64,000 nt of DNA from Massilia norwichensis (lineage in GTDB: Bacteria; Pseudomonadota; Gammaproteobacteria; Burkholderiales; Burkholderiaceae_D). Each line of letters begins with the position of its first letter. The stretch's first letter is position 1. Positions 1 through 8,780 of this stretch are shown here, piece by piece. The position numbers were made by a program, and so were the translations under genes. The notes under the pieces were generated by a model, which saw only the letters and a list, made by a program, of their open reading frames with translations, was not told the origin of the DNA and searched no databases. The stretch lies in assembly GCF_024753245.1 (NCBI RefSeq), contig NZ_JANUGX010000011.1, positions 1 to 64,000 on the forward strand, written 5' to 3'.

Positions 1-2
1 AA

Positions 3-24
3 AATGGCTCCCGAAGGAGCCATT
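3..24 (-). terminator. Rho-independent terminator of the desaturase gene
   Basis: A perfect 9-bp stem (3-11 with 16-24) closes a CGAA tetraloop. Read on the minus strand it is followed by a T-run that reaches the window edge. It lies 20 bases past the desaturase stop codon. Confidence 0.8.
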
Positions 25-44
25 CTCATTTCAAACCGTAGAGC

Positions 45-1256
45 TTAAGCGTAGGTACGCAGGCGCAGCGAGAACTCCTGCAGCGCCTTGATGCCCGAGG
101 CCTCGGCGCGGGTGCACCAGTCCTGCAGTTGATGCAGCAGCTGGTCGCGGGTCGAGTGCGAACGCTCCCAGATCGCGCCCAGTTCCACGCGCATTTCGTG
201 CATGGTCTGCAGCACCTTGCTGTGCTCGAACAGTTCGCTCAGCTGGGCCTGCTGCGGGGCTTGCAGCTTGGCCGGCTCGCTCTGCATCAGCTTGCGCGAG
301 GTTTTCAGGAAGCGCTTTTCCAGCTGGGCCTTGGTCTTCAGGTGCTCGACTTCCTCGCGGAAGGCGGCCTTGACCGACTTGGCATACTTGGCCATCACGT
401 CGTAGCGGTTGGTGATGACCGATTGCAGCGTGTCGAGGTCGGCTTCCAGCTTGTTCTTGGCCAGGCGCGGCTTCGGGATGGTCTTCTTGACCTTGGCCAG
501 GCCGACCATTTCCATCATGCGGATGTAGGCATAGCCGATGTCGAATTCGTACCACTTGCTCGACAGCTTGGCCGAGGTGGCGAAGGTGTGGTGGTTGTTG
601 TGCAGCTCTTCGCCGCCGATCAGGATGCCCCACGGCATCAGATTGCAGGCCGCATCATTGCAGTCGTAGTTGCGGTAGCCGGTCCAGTGGCCCAGGCCGT
701 TGATGATGCCGGCGGCGGTGATCGGGATCCACAGCATCTGCACGGCCCAGATCGTGATACCGGCCACGCCGAACATCATCACGTTGAACGGCAGCAGGAC
801 CGACACGCCCAGCCAGCTGTACTTGGTGTACAGGTTCTTTTCGATCCAGTCGTTCGGGCAGCCGTGGCCGTACTTTTCCAGGGTTTCCAGGTTCTTGGTT
901 TCGGCGCGATACAGTTCTGCACCTTCCAGCAACACCTTCTTGATGCCGCGGGTAACCGGGCTATGCGGATCTTCTTCGGTTTCGCACTTGGCGTGGTGCT
1001 TGCGGTGCACGGCAGCCCATTCCTTGGTCACCTGGCCGGTGGTCAGCCACAGCCAGAAGCGGAAGAAATGGCTGACGATCGGGTGCAGCTCCAGCGCGCG
1101 GTGCGCCTGGTGGCGGTGCAGATAGATGGTGACGCCGGCAATCGTGATGTGGGTCACGATCAGCGTGTACACGACCATCTGCCAGACCGACAGCTCGGCA
1201 AGGCCGCCGTCCAGGAAGGACAGGACTGCCTCGAAGATGTTGCTCAAAAAATTCAT
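45..1256 (-). CDS. Acyl-CoA-type fatty acid desaturase
   Basis: This membrane di-iron enzyme is expected to introduce a cis double bond (delta-9 type) into a saturated acyl chain and so adjust membrane fluidity. The 403-residue protein shows the three histidine boxes of the family: HRHQAH at about 47-52, HRKHH at 84-88 and HNNHH at 219-223. Hydrophobic segments lie before box 1 and between boxes 2 and 3. The C-terminal 150 residues form a charged, helical tail beyond the catalytic core. I chose the start at 1256 because GGAG sits six bases upstream; the upstream in-frame ATG at 1289 has no such site and adds an unlikely leader. An MscS channel gene lies upstream on the same strand, and a terminator follows directly. 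The family call is secure; the exact substrate (acyl-CoA or phospholipid) is not. Confidence 0.9.
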   Translation of the reverse strand: MNFLSNIFEAVLSFLDGGLAELSVWQMVVYTLIVTHITIAGVTIYLHRHQAHRALELHPIVSHFFRFWLWLTTGQVTKEWAAVHRKHHAKCETEEDPHSPVTRGIKKVLLEGAELYRAETKNLETLEKYGHGCPNDWIEKNLYTKYSWLGVSVLLPFNVMMFGVAGITIWAVQMLWIPITAAGIINGLGHWTGYRNYDCNDAACNLMPWGILIGGEELHNNHHTFATSAKLSSKWYEFDIGYAYIRMMEMVGLAKVKKTIPKPRLAKNKLEADLDTLQSVITNRYDVMAKYAKSVKAAFREEVEHLKTKAQLEKRFLKTSRKLMQSEPAKLQAPQQAQLSELFEHSKVLQTMHEMRVELGAIWERSHSTRDQLLHQLQDWCTRAEASGIKALQEFSLRLRTYA

Positions 1257-1315
1257 TAACACTCCAGAATGGATGGCTGAGTTCGCCAAGATGTCATACG
1301 AATCGCATGACGCAA

Positions 1316-1334
1316 ATACGCATTTTACGCGTAT
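1316..1334. promoter_or_regulatory. Dyad upstream of the desaturase gene, possible operator
   Basis: ATACGC (1316-1321) and GCGTAT (1329-1334) form a perfect 6-bp dyad around a 7-base AT-rich spacer, 60-80 bases upstream of the desaturase start. Desaturase genes are often controlled by TetR-type lipid sensors that bind such dyads. No regulator is encoded nearby, so the role is a guess. Confidence 0.3.
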
Positions 1335-1363
1335 CCAGTGATGTGCGGCACGTTTAGGCGCAA

Positions 1364-2707
1364 TCAGCTTGCGCTGGTTTGGGTGATTCGCGCCACAACC
1401 GATGCTATATGGGCATCGAGGAGGCGGGTATCAAGAGACGGAATGCCAAGTTTGATGTCCCCGGCCTGCACCAGGGCATAAATCTTCTTGTTGATTTCGG
1501 ACACCACGCCGCCCTGCCCGTTCTCCGGATCGCCGATCCAGAAGCCCAGGTCGAGCTCGTAGCCCTCCGGCGCGAAACGGCCCAGCGACACGCCCGGCGC
1601 CGGCGTTTCCAGCACGCGCGGCGTGCCCACGGCCTGCGCCACCAGCAAGGGCATCACCTGGTCGAGGTCGGAACCATACGCCACCGTCAGCTTGGTCGAA
1701 GCCCGCACCGCGCGCATGCTGAGCGTCTGGTTCAGCACCGGCCCGGAAATCAGCATTTCGTTCGGCAGTACGGTCTCGACGCCGTCCAGGCCTTGCAGCA
1801 CCGTGTAGCGGGTGTTGATCTGGGTGACCTTGCCCGAATACTTGTCGACCGAGATCATGTCGCCGATCGACAGGCTGCGCTCGAGCAGGATGATGAAGCC
1901 GGAGACGTAATTGCTGGCAATCCGCTGCAAACCCAGACCGAGGCCCACACCCAGCGCACCGCCGAAGACCGACAGCACCGTCAGGTCGAGGCCGGCCTGG
2001 CTCAGGCTGAGCAGCACGGCAGCGACGATCAGCACGGCCCGGCTGACCCGCGCCAGGGCCACGCGCAGCGAGCTGTGCAGCGCCTGCACGCCCATCAGAC
2101 GCTCTTCCAGCGCCGCGCCGGCCCACAGCGCCAGCATCAAGAGCACGGCGATCGAAATGATGGCCTGCAGGACGTCGCCGAGGATGACCTTGTTGGCCTT
2201 CTTCGGCCCGTATTGCAGCTCGGTGGTATCGAGGAAATGGAAGATGTCCGGCCACTGGCCGGTGATGTAGAGCGCCACCGCCGCCCACACCAAAAGCGCG
2301 AAGATCTTCTCGAAGGTGACGAAGGCTTCGCCCAGCTGGCCATGGCGCGCGAACACGCGCCGCAGCAGGAAGAATGCCGCGCGGATCACGACCAGCGACC
2401 AGAACACCGGAATCGCCACCTTCACGATGTTGGTGTGGAAGCGGCTCATGGCCAGCAGCCAGGTCGACAGGTACAACAGGCCGACCACCAGCAGCGGCGC
2501 GATCACCCGGGTCAGGCTGGCCACGCCTTCGTGCAGCGTGATGCCGCGCGCCGTGCGGCGGCCGCGCCACCAGGCCTGCAACAGCCCCGCGCACAGCCAG
2601 CCGATCAGGACGCTGGCGGCGATGGACCCGACCTGCCACGGCATGCCGGGGCGGCTGAGGTCATCGAGCAGGTCGTCGATCAGGCTGGTGAGCTGCAGCG
2701 GGGCCAA
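1364..2707 (-). CDS. MscS-family mechanosensitive ion channel
   Basis: This inner-membrane channel should open under membrane tension and release solutes during hypo-osmotic shock. The 447-residue protein has about six hydrophobic segments in its first 290 residues. The last is the Gly/Ala-rich pore helix, with a GGALGVGLGLGLQRIASN stretch, followed by the conserved beta domain (FIILLERSLSIGDMI, then a VETVLPNEMLISGPVLNQ-like segment). The soluble C-terminal domain follows. It is longer than E. coli MscS (286 aa), with extra N-terminal membrane segments like the YbdG/YnaI-type paralogues. Its start codon lies 5 bases past the stop of the upstream methyltransferase gene, so the two are probably co-transcribed. 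What its extra N-terminal part senses cannot be read from the sequence. Confidence 0.88.
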   Translation of the reverse strand: MAPLQLTSLIDDLLDDLSRPGMPWQVGSIAASVLIGWLCAGLLQAWWRGRRTARGITLHEGVASLTRVIAPLLVVGLLYLSTWLLAMSRFHTNIVKVAIPVFWSLVVIRAAFFLLRRVFARHGQLGEAFVTFEKIFALLVWAAVALYITGQWPDIFHFLDTTELQYGPKKANKVILGDVLQAIISIAVLLMLALWAGAALEERLMGVQALHSSLRVALARVSRAVLIVAAVLLSLSQAGLDLTVLSVFGGALGVGLGLGLQRIASNYVSGFIILLERSLSIGDMISVDKYSGKVTQINTRYTVLQGLDGVETVLPNEMLISGPVLNQTLSMRAVRASTKLTVAYGSDLDQVMPLLVAQAVGTPRVLETPAPGVSLGRFAPEGYELDLGFWIGDPENGQGGVVSEINKKIYALVQAGDIKLGIPSLDTRLLDAHIASVVARITQTSAS

Positions 2708-2712
2708 GATGC

Positions 2713-4032
2713 TTACTCGTCGGCGTCGGCGGCGGCGTCATCCGCCTTGGCAGCCTTGGCCGGCTTGTCGGCGGCCTTGCGCTCGAACACGGCGGCGAAG
2801 AAGCCGTCGGTGCCGTGCTTGTGCGGCAGCATCTTGAGGTAGTCGCCCATTTCCAGCGGAATGCGCTGTTCAGCCAGCACCTTGTTCATCGGCACCAGCT
2901 CGAAGTCCGGATGATTGGCCAGGAATTGCGCGGCGATGCCCTCGTTTTCCTCATCCAGCAGACTGCAGGTCGCGTAGACCAGGCGGCCGCCGAACTTCAC
3001 CAGGCGCGAGGCGGCGTCGAGGATCGAGGCCTGCTTTTCGGTCAGCTCGGCCACGCCTTCCGGCTGCTGGCGCCATTTCACGTCCGGATTGCGGCGCAGC
3101 GTGCCCATGCCCGAGCACGGCGCGTCGACCAGCACGCGGTCGATCTTGCCGGCCAAACGTTTCACCTTGGCGTCGCGCTCGTGGGCGATGACGACCGGGT
3201 GCACGTTCGACAGACCGCTGCGCGCCAGGCGCGGCTTCAGCTTGGTCAGGCGCTTTTCGGACACGTCGAAGGCATACAGGCGGCCGGTGCTGCGAATGAT
3301 GGCGCCGATGGCCAGGGTCTTGCCGCCGGCACCGGCGCAGAAGTCGACCACCATCTCGCCGCGGCGCGCGCCCAGCAACTGGGCCAGCACCTGGCTGCCC
3401 TCGTCCTGGACTTCGATCGCGCCTTCCTTGAACAGCGGCAGGTTCTGCAGCGCCGGCTTTTTCATGACGCGCAGACCGGTCGCGGCGTACGGGGTCGGTT
3501 CGGCGACGATCGGCGCGGTGGCCAGCTCGGCGATGACCTTCTCGCGGTCCGTCTTCAGGGTGTTGACGCGCAGGTCCAGCGGCGCCGGCGTGTTCAGCAC
3601 GGCGGCCAGCTGCAGGGTCTCTTCCTCGCCGTATTGGGCGACGAACTTGTCGTACAGCCAGTCGGGCAGGTTGGAACGGTTCTTTGCCGGCAGCAGCGAG
3701 CGGTCGATTTCCTTGATGCGCGCCAGGAAGGCGGTCTCGTCTTCGCTCAGGCCACCCAGCGACTCGGCGCCGATGGCATCGGCCATGCCCAGCAGTACCA
3801 GGCGGCGCATGGTGGCGCTGGCGCCGGTGCCGAAGCCGCCGAATTCGGTGTAGAAGTTCTTGTTGCGCAGCACCGAGTAGATGCACTCGGCGATGGCGCC
3901 GCGTTCGCGGCCGCCCAGGCGGGGATGGTCCTTGAAGTAGCGCGACAGGGTGACGTCGGCGGGCGCGGTGAAGCGCAGGATCTCGCGCAATACTTCTTCA
4001 GCATTGCCGAGGATCGCGGGTGGCAATCTCAT
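2713..4032 (-). CDS. RsmB/NOP-family rRNA cytosine-C5 methyltransferase
   Basis: Predicted SAM-dependent enzyme that methylates a cytosine at C5 in rRNA. The 439-residue protein has a NusB-like helical N-terminal region, then a Rossmann methyltransferase fold: the SAM loop VVDFCAGAGGKTLAIGA, the catalytic motif DAPCSGMGTLRRNPDVKW and the second conserved cysteine in YATCSLLDEEN. Both family cysteines are present, so it should be active. The acidic, Ala/Lys-rich tail is low complexity. The start at 4032 is supported by AAGGAAT upstream; an extension to 4266 is possible but lacks homology-like sequence. It sits between purN and the MscS gene on the same strand. Whether it is the true RsmB (C967) or another paralogue cannot be settled here. 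Confidence 0.88.
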   Translation of the reverse strand: MRLPPAILGNAEEVLREILRFTAPADVTLSRYFKDHPRLGGRERGAIAECIYSVLRNKNFYTEFGGFGTGASATMRRLVLLGMADAIGAESLGGLSEDETAFLARIKEIDRSLLPAKNRSNLPDWLYDKFVAQYGEEETLQLAAVLNTPAPLDLRVNTLKTDREKVIAELATAPIVAEPTPYAATGLRVMKKPALQNLPLFKEGAIEVQDEGSQVLAQLLGARRGEMVVDFCAGAGGKTLAIGAIIRSTGRLYAFDVSEKRLTKLKPRLARSGLSNVHPVVIAHERDAKVKRLAGKIDRVLVDAPCSGMGTLRRNPDVKWRQQPEGVAELTEKQASILDAASRLVKFGGRLVYATCSLLDEENEGIAAQFLANHPDFELVPMNKVLAEQRIPLEMGDYLKMLPHKHGTDGFFAAVFERKAADKPAKAAKADDAAADADE

Positions 4033-4045
4033 GTAATTCCTTGAT

Positions 4046-4663
4046 TTAAATACTGGTGGTCTCGGCGATGCGGACTTCGCCGTTGGCGATGCTGATCCTG
4101 TCTTCAACGAACAGGCGCACCGCTTGCGGATAAATGACGTGTTCCTCGGCCAGCAGGCGCGTTGCCAGGCTCTCTTCGGTGTCTCCCGGCAGCACCGGGA
4201 TGCGCGCCTGCAGCACGCTCGGACCGTGATCCAGCTCGGCGGTGACGAAATGCACGGTCGCGCCATGCTCGCTCACGCCTGCCGCCAGCGCCTGCCGGTG
4301 CGTGTGCAATCCGGGGAACAGCGGCAGCAGCGAAGGATGGATATTCAGCATGCGCCCAGCGTAATGCTCGACGAAGCCGCAGGTCAGGATGCGCATGAAG
4401 CCGGCCAGCACCACCAGGTCGGGCTGGTAGCCGTCGATGGTGTCCTGCAGGGCGGCGTCGAAGGCTTCGCGCGAAGCGTAGGCCTTGTGGTCGACCACCG
4501 CGGTCGGAATGCCGTGCGCCTGCGCAAACGAAAGACCGGCGGCGTCGGGCTTATTGCTGATCACAGCGGCAATGCGGGCCGGCCACTGCTGCGCTGCGCG
4601 CGCCCGCACGATGGCTTCCATATTGCTGCCGCGGCCAGAAATAAGGATCACGATATTTTTCAT
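4046..4663 (-). CDS. purN: Phosphoribosylglycinamide formyltransferase
   Basis: PurN transfers a formyl group from 10-formyltetrahydrofolate to GAR in purine synthesis. The 205-residue length is normal. It starts with MKNIVILISGRGSNMEAI, the phosphate-binding loop, and carries the catalytic NIHPSLLPLFPGLHTH segment (Asn and His) and the late HFVTAELDHGP motif with the catalytic Asp. The longer in-frame start at 4744 would add 27 residues without homology and would overlap the upstream barstar-like gene; 4663 gives the standard N-terminus. The RsmB-like methyltransferase gene begins 13 bases after its stop, so the genes probably form one transcript. Confidence 0.95.
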   Translation of the reverse strand: MKNIVILISGRGSNMEAIVRARAAQQWPARIAAVISNKPDAAGLSFAQAHGIPTAVVDHKAYASREAFDAALQDTIDGYQPDLVVLAGFMRILTCGFVEHYAGRMLNIHPSLLPLFPGLHTHRQALAAGVSEHGATVHFVTAELDHGPSVLQARIPVLPGDTEESLATRLLAEEHVIYPQAVRLFVEDRISIANGEVRIAETTSI

Positions 4664-4716
4664 AAGCGCGCATTGTACCGCGATGGCGGGGGTGGGCCAA
4701 TGGAAACGGCCGGCGC

Positions 4717-5166
4717 TTACTCGAACGGACGCGCCCCAACCCAACCCACCGATTGCGGCGATTGCGGCTCTTCGAAGGAATAAAACACGCGGAACGGCAC
4801 TTTCTTCTCGGCCCAGAATTCGGCCGCGTCACGGAAGACGTCGAGCAGGGTTTCGCGGGCTTCCTTGTCGAATTTTTGCGTATTCGGCAATTGATCGAGC
4901 ACGGCGATGAAACCGGGTTGCGGTCCGGCCTCGGCAATCACATTGGTGATGCAATTACGCAACGCTTCGAAATTCTTGCTGCACTGGCGCGGGAAAGTGA
5001 ACTGCTCGCCGATGCGAGCGCAGACTTGCTGTCTGGTGAGAGCGTTGGCGCAATGAGCGTAAAGGAAGTGATGGCCAAGGCGGCCTGCTTCCTTCTGCAG
5101 TTCCGTGGCGCGGTAGGCCCGGATCGACTGCACAAGATTAGGCGGCACTCTCATCAACAAACTCAT
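4717..5166 (-). CDS. Barstar-family protein
   Basis: Barstar proteins bind and block barnase-type ribonucleases. This 149-residue protein has a typical barstar core in its C-terminal two thirds: an F-x-FP-x-x-C-x-KNFEAL-x-N-C-I-T helix, corresponding to the LPEYYGENLDALWDCLTG region of barstar, then a strand with the PGFIAVLDQL pattern, a helix around ETLLDVFRDAAEFWAEK and a final hydrophobic strand. The first 45 residues are an extra N-terminal arm. No ribonuclease gene is nearby, so it is either an orphan inhibitor or has another role. A GAGGGGAA site precedes the ATG at 5166. It lies 54 bases upstream of purN on the same strand. The fold call is good; the partner is unknown. Confidence 0.72.
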   Translation of the reverse strand: MSLLMRVPPNLVQSIRAYRATELQKEAGRLGHHFLYAHCANALTRQQVCARIGEQFTFPRQCSKNFEALRNCITNVIAEAGPQPGFIAVLDQLPNTQKFDKEARETLLDVFRDAAEFWAEKKVPFRVFYSFEEPQSPQSVGWVGARPFE

Positions 5167-5465
5167 TTTCCCCTCAAGTTTCCCACCGTTAAAACCCTTA
5201 GTCCCGTAAGGGTAACGTTTTGTGGTATCCAGATCAACCCGAATATTGACGAGAAAGCCGGATTTGTAAGAATTGATGGGCTATTTCAGCCTGAATTAAG
5301 GCTTTTTTGGCCATTTTTCACTCTGTCGGCAAATATGCATGCCTGTTTTGGGCTGTTACATTTTGTTGCCATGCGGATCGCCTTAGTGCAGCGACTCGCA
5401 GTAACATTCACTCGTGGCAGTAAGTGTCCAACGAATCCAGCAGCATACCTAAACGAGGTACGAAC
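5167..5465. other. Intergenic region between divergent genes
   Basis: About 300 AT-richer bases separate the barstar-like gene from the glycine-zipper gene. It must hold both promoters. I see no convincing ORF, repeat or strong consensus promoter. Confidence 0.5.
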
Positions 5466-5978
5466 ATGAACTTCAAAGCCAAACTGATTCTCTCCGCTCT
5501 GGGCGTCTGCGCCCTGCCGCTGGCCCAGGCTGGCGATTTCGAAGATTTCGGCCAGGTCGTGCGGGTGCAGCCGCGCATCGAACAGGTCCGCACGCCGCGT
5601 CGCGAATGCCGTACCGACTACGTGCAGGCACCGGTCCAGCAACAGCGCGGCCAGGGCGGCTCGGTGGTCGGCGGTATCGCCGGCGCCCTGCTGGGCAGCC
5701 AGGTCGGCAGCGGTAACGGCAAAGTCGCCGCGGCAGCCGCCGGTGCGATCGCCGGCGCCATGGTCGGCGACCGCGTCGAGAACGACGGCCGCAACGGCTA
5801 CGTCGGCACCCAGGAACAAGCCGTGCAGAGCTGCCGTACCGTGGAATCGGTCGAACAGCGCACCAATGGCTACGACGTGACCTACAACTACCGCGGCCAG
5901 ACCTTCAACACGGTCATGAACCGCGATCCGGGCAGCCGCATCCGCCTGCGCGTCTCGGTCGAGCCTACTCAGTACTAA
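5466..5978 (+). CDS. Glycine-zipper 2TM envelope protein
   Basis: Probable exported envelope protein of the glycine-zipper 2TM (Rick_17kDa/SlyB-like) group. The 170 residues begin with a signal peptide (MNFKAKLILSALGVCALPLA, cleavage after QA). The central part, roughly residues 60-105, is a run of Gly/Ala GxxxG repeats (GGIAGALLGSQVGSG, then AAAAGAIAGAMVGDR), which usually packs as a hairpin in the outer membrane. Two cysteines flank it (ECR near residue 48 and SCR near 123) and may form a disulfide. No lipobox is present, unlike SlyB. The ATG at 5466 follows an AGGT site; the ORF can be extended to 5424 but then loses the N-terminal signal. Such proteins are usually linked to envelope integrity; the precise role is unknown. 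Confidence 0.8.
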   Translation: MNFKAKLILSALGVCALPLAQAGDFEDFGQVVRVQPRIEQVRTPRRECRTDYVQAPVQQQRGQGGSVVGGIAGALLGSQVGSGNGKVAAAAAGAIAGAMVGDRVENDGRNGYVGTQEQAVQSCRTVESVEQRTNGYDVTYNYRGQTFNTVMNRDPGSRIRLRVSVEPTQY

Positions 5979-6022
5979 CAGGACCTCGTCCAACCGTCCC
6001 TCCGCAGCACTAGCCTGCTGCA

Positions 6023-6052
6023 TCCTTCCACGGTGCTTGCGCCGTGGAAGGA
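6023..6052 (+). terminator. Perfect hairpin between two genes
   Basis: An 11-bp perfect stem (6023-6033 with 6042-6052) encloses an 8-base loop, 45 bases after the glycine-zipper gene stop. No T-run follows, so it may be a weak terminator or an mRNA-stabilising hairpin. Confidence 0.4.
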
Positions 6053-6090
6053 GCTCCCCCGATAATAGGATGTTCCCTTCAGGTCGTCCT

Positions 6091-6912
6091 ATGCTCATCA
6101 AACGCAAATCCATCGAACTGGCCGAATCCTCGCGCCGTCCCGCGTCCGCCGCCGCGCCGAAACCATCCCGCAAGCCGAAATTCGCTCCCGTCACCCTGTC
6201 CGAGCAGGACGGCGTGCGCTACCTGCACTTCGGTACCGAGTGGGTGCAAGGCGCCATGCGCATCCGCAAGCCGGACTGGCCCGAGCTCGAATACGCGCAG
6301 CAGATGATGGCCTGGATGCTGTTCATCGAGCAGCCGCGCGCCATCGCCCAGCTGGGCCTGGGCGCCGCCACGCTGACCAAGTTCTGCTACCGCCAGTTCC
6401 CGCAGGCGCTGGTGACGGCGGTCGAGCTGAACCCGGCCGTGATCGCGATCTGCTCCTCGATGTTCAAGCTGCCCTCCGACGACGAGCACCTGCAGGTGCT
6501 GGAGATGGATGCGATGGACTTCGTGCTGGACGAGGCCAATCACGACGCCTTCGACGTGCTGCAGGTCGACCTCTACGATGCCACCGCGCGCGGCCCGGTG
6601 CTCGACACGCCCGAGTTCTACCAGGCCTGCAACGCCTGCCTGCTTGATACCGGCGTCATGACCGTCAACCTGTTCGGCGACCACCCGAGTTTTAAAAAGA
6701 ACATCAAGGCGATGCGCTTCGCCTTCGACACCGTGATCTGCCTGCCCGAGGTCCACGACGGCAACGTGGTCGCGCTCTGCTTCAAGAACAAGCCCGACCT
6801 CGACCCCGAACGCCTGGCCGCGCGCGCGGCGCAGATCGTGGCCGCGACCAAGCTGCCTGCCAAATCCTGGGTCAAGGACTTGCAGGCTGCCCTCGCTGCC
6901 GATAAAAAATAG
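6091..6912 (+). CDS. Spermidine-synthase-like methyltransferase-fold protein
   Basis: The 273-residue protein resembles the spermine/spermidine synthase superfamily (Rossmann SAM/dcSAM fold). Visible landmarks are a QLGLGAATLTKF nucleotide-binding loop, a VTAVELNPAVI acidic strand end and a DVLQVDLYDA segment in the position of the catalytic DxxxD region; a FYQACNACLLDTGVMTVNLF strand follows. The N-terminal basic tail is disordered. Many such proteins in betaproteobacteria are not true polyamine synthases, and the usual gatekeeper residues cannot be verified here, so the substrate is open. I prefer the ATG at 6091 (AGGT six bases upstream); 6070 is an alternative. It ends 3 bases before the GspE/PilB gene, so the two are likely co-transcribed. 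Confidence 0.75.
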   Translation: MLIKRKSIELAESSRRPASAAAPKPSRKPKFAPVTLSEQDGVRYLHFGTEWVQGAMRIRKPDWPELEYAQQMMAWMLFIEQPRAIAQLGLGAATLTKFCYRQFPQALVTAVELNPAVIAICSSMFKLPSDDEHLQVLEMDAMDFVLDEANHDAFDVLQVDLYDATARGPVLDTPEFYQACNACLLDTGVMTVNLFGDHPSFKKNIKAMRFAFDTVICLPEVHDGNVVALCFKNKPDLDPERLAARAAQIVAATKLPAKSWVKDLQAALAADKK

Positions 6913-6915
6913 ACC

Positions 6916-8724
6916 ATGAACGCTCCCGCCGCCGCCACGCCAGCCCGTCCCAAGTCGCCGAAATCGCTTGACCTGCAGACCCTGTTCTCCTGGCTGCTGG
7001 CGGACGGCATCGTCGAGAAATCGACCGTCAAGCCGCATTTCGCGCAGGCCCAGGGCATCCTCAAGAACGCGGTCGGCAGCATGCATCCCTTGACAGCCAT
7101 CGCCCAGTGCAAGATCGTATCAAGCAAGGCGCCGCACAAGCTGCTGACGCTGGACGTGCTGAGCGAATGGGCCGCGGCCAAGGTCGGCATCCCTTTCCTG
7201 CGCATCGATCCTTTGAAGATCGACTTCACCAAGGTCGCGGACGTGATGTCGGCCAGCTACGCGGCGCGCTTCAACATCCTGCCGGTCGAGCTGAAAGGCG
7301 ACGCGCTGGTGGTGGCGACCGCCGATCCCTACCTCACCGAGTGGCAGGACGAAATCGGCCGCATCTCGCGCCGCCGCATCGAGCTGGTGCTGGCGAACCC
7401 GCTCGACATCGCGCAGTACATCTCGCAGTTCTTCAGCCTGGCCAAGTCGATCCGCGACGCCAACAAGTCGAGCGGCCAGGACCTCGCGCTGCGCAACAAC
7501 TTCGAGCAGCTGGTCGAACTGGGCAAGACCAATAAGCAGGTCGATGCCAACGACCAGCACATCGTCAACATCGTCGACTGGCTGTGGAGCTACGCCTTCG
7601 ACCAGCGCGCCTCCGACATCCACCTGGAGCCGAAGCGCGAGTCCGGCGTGATCCGCTTCCGCATCGACGGCGTGCTGCACCAGGTCTACCAGGTGCCGGC
7701 GGTGGTGATGATCGCCATGACCGCGCGCATCAAGCTGCTGGGGCGGATGGACGTGATCGAAAAGCGCCGTCCGCAGGATGGCCGCGTCAAGACCAGGACC
7801 ACCGGCGGCCAGGAGGTGGAACTGCGCCTGTCGACGATGCCGACCGCCTTCGGCGAAAAGCTCGTGATGCGTATCTTCGACCCGGAAGTGGTCGTCAAAA
7901 CCCTGCCGGAACTGGGCTTCCCGCCCGACGATGCCGCGCGCTGGGATGCGCTGACCAGGCGCCCGCACGGCATCATCCTCGTGACCGGACCGACCGGCTC
8001 GGGCAAGACCACCACGCTGTACACCACCCTGAAGGCCCTGGCCACCAGCGACGTGAACGTGTGCACGGTCGAAGATCCGATCGAGATGGTGGAAGCGGCC
8101 TTCAACCAGATGCAGGTGCAGCCGGGCATCGACCTGTCCTTCGCCGACGGCGTGCGCGCGCTGATGCGCCAGGACCCGGACATCATCATGGTCGGCGAGA
8201 TCCGCGACCTGGAAACGGCCGAGATGGCGATCCAGGCCGCGCTGACCGGCCACCTGGTGCTGTCGACCCTGCACACCAACGACGCGCCCTCCTCCGTGAT
8301 GCGGCTGCTGGAACTGGGCGTGCCTTATTACCTGCTGGGCTCGACCCTGAGCGGCATCATGGCCCAGCGCCTGGTGCGCACGCTGTGCCCGCACTGCAAG
8401 AGCCCGGACGGCGAACTGTCGGACGAGGTCTGGCACAGCATCGGCGGGGCCTGGCAGATTCCGAAGCCGGCCACGGTCTACCGCCCGGTCGGCTGCCCGG
8501 AATGCCGCCAGACGGGCTTTCGCGGCCGCACCGGCATCTACGAACTGGTGACGGTGACCGAAGCCTTCACCCACCTGATCAAGGAAGTCACGGACCTGGC
8601 CGCGCTGCGCCAGCAGAGTGTGGCGGATGGCATGAAACCGCTGCGCATCGCCGGGGCGTACAAGGTGGTGGAGGGGGTGACGACGGCGGAAGAGGTGCTT
8701 AAAGTTACTTCTGCTTTGTCGTAA
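6916..8724 (+). CDS. GspE/PilB-family secretion ATPase
   Basis: Hexameric cytoplasmic ATPase that powers type II secretion or type IV pilus assembly. The 602 residues contain an N-terminal MshEN/GspE-N domain, a middle region with the ASDIHLEP motif, the Walker A loop GPTGSGKT at 358-365, the Asp box around TVEDPIEM, Walker B (PDIIMVGEIRD) and the His box (GHLVLSTLHTND). Two CxxC pairs (C491/C494 and C527/C530) form the zinc-binding domain typical of GspE and PilB. The divergent first 100 residues resemble neither classical PilB nor GspE strongly. No pilin, GspF or secretin gene is adjacent, so it works with components encoded elsewhere or has been separated from its cluster. The reading frame is intact. 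Confidence 0.88.
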   Translation: MNAPAAATPARPKSPKSLDLQTLFSWLLADGIVEKSTVKPHFAQAQGILKNAVGSMHPLTAIAQCKIVSSKAPHKLLTLDVLSEWAAAKVGIPFLRIDPLKIDFTKVADVMSASYAARFNILPVELKGDALVVATADPYLTEWQDEIGRISRRRIELVLANPLDIAQYISQFFSLAKSIRDANKSSGQDLALRNNFEQLVELGKTNKQVDANDQHIVNIVDWLWSYAFDQRASDIHLEPKRESGVIRFRIDGVLHQVYQVPAVVMIAMTARIKLLGRMDVIEKRRPQDGRVKTRTTGGQEVELRLSTMPTAFGEKLVMRIFDPEVVVKTLPELGFPPDDAARWDALTRRPHGIILVTGPTGSGKTTTLYTTLKALATSDVNVCTVEDPIEMVEAAFNQMQVQPGIDLSFADGVRALMRQDPDIIMVGEIRDLETAEMAIQAALTGHLVLSTLHTNDAPSSVMRLLELGVPYYLLGSTLSGIMAQRLVRTLCPHCKSPDGELSDEVWHSIGGAWQIPKPATVYRPVGCPECRQTGFRGRTGIYELVTVTEAFTHLIKEVTDLAALRQQSVADGMKPLRIAGAYKVVEGVTTAEEVLKVTSALS

Positions 8725-8738
8725 TTTGCACGTAGCTC

Positions 8739-8767
8739 TGGCGCAAATCAAAACGCCCCGCTATAAT
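8739..8767 (+). promoter_or_regulatory. Promoter of tRNA-Lys copy 1
   Basis: A perfect TATAAT -10 box lies at 8762-8767, 13 bases before the tRNA. A weak -35 (TGGCGC, 8739-8744) sits 17 bases upstream. Confidence 0.6.
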
Positions 8768-8780
8768 ACGTGCCTTCTTC

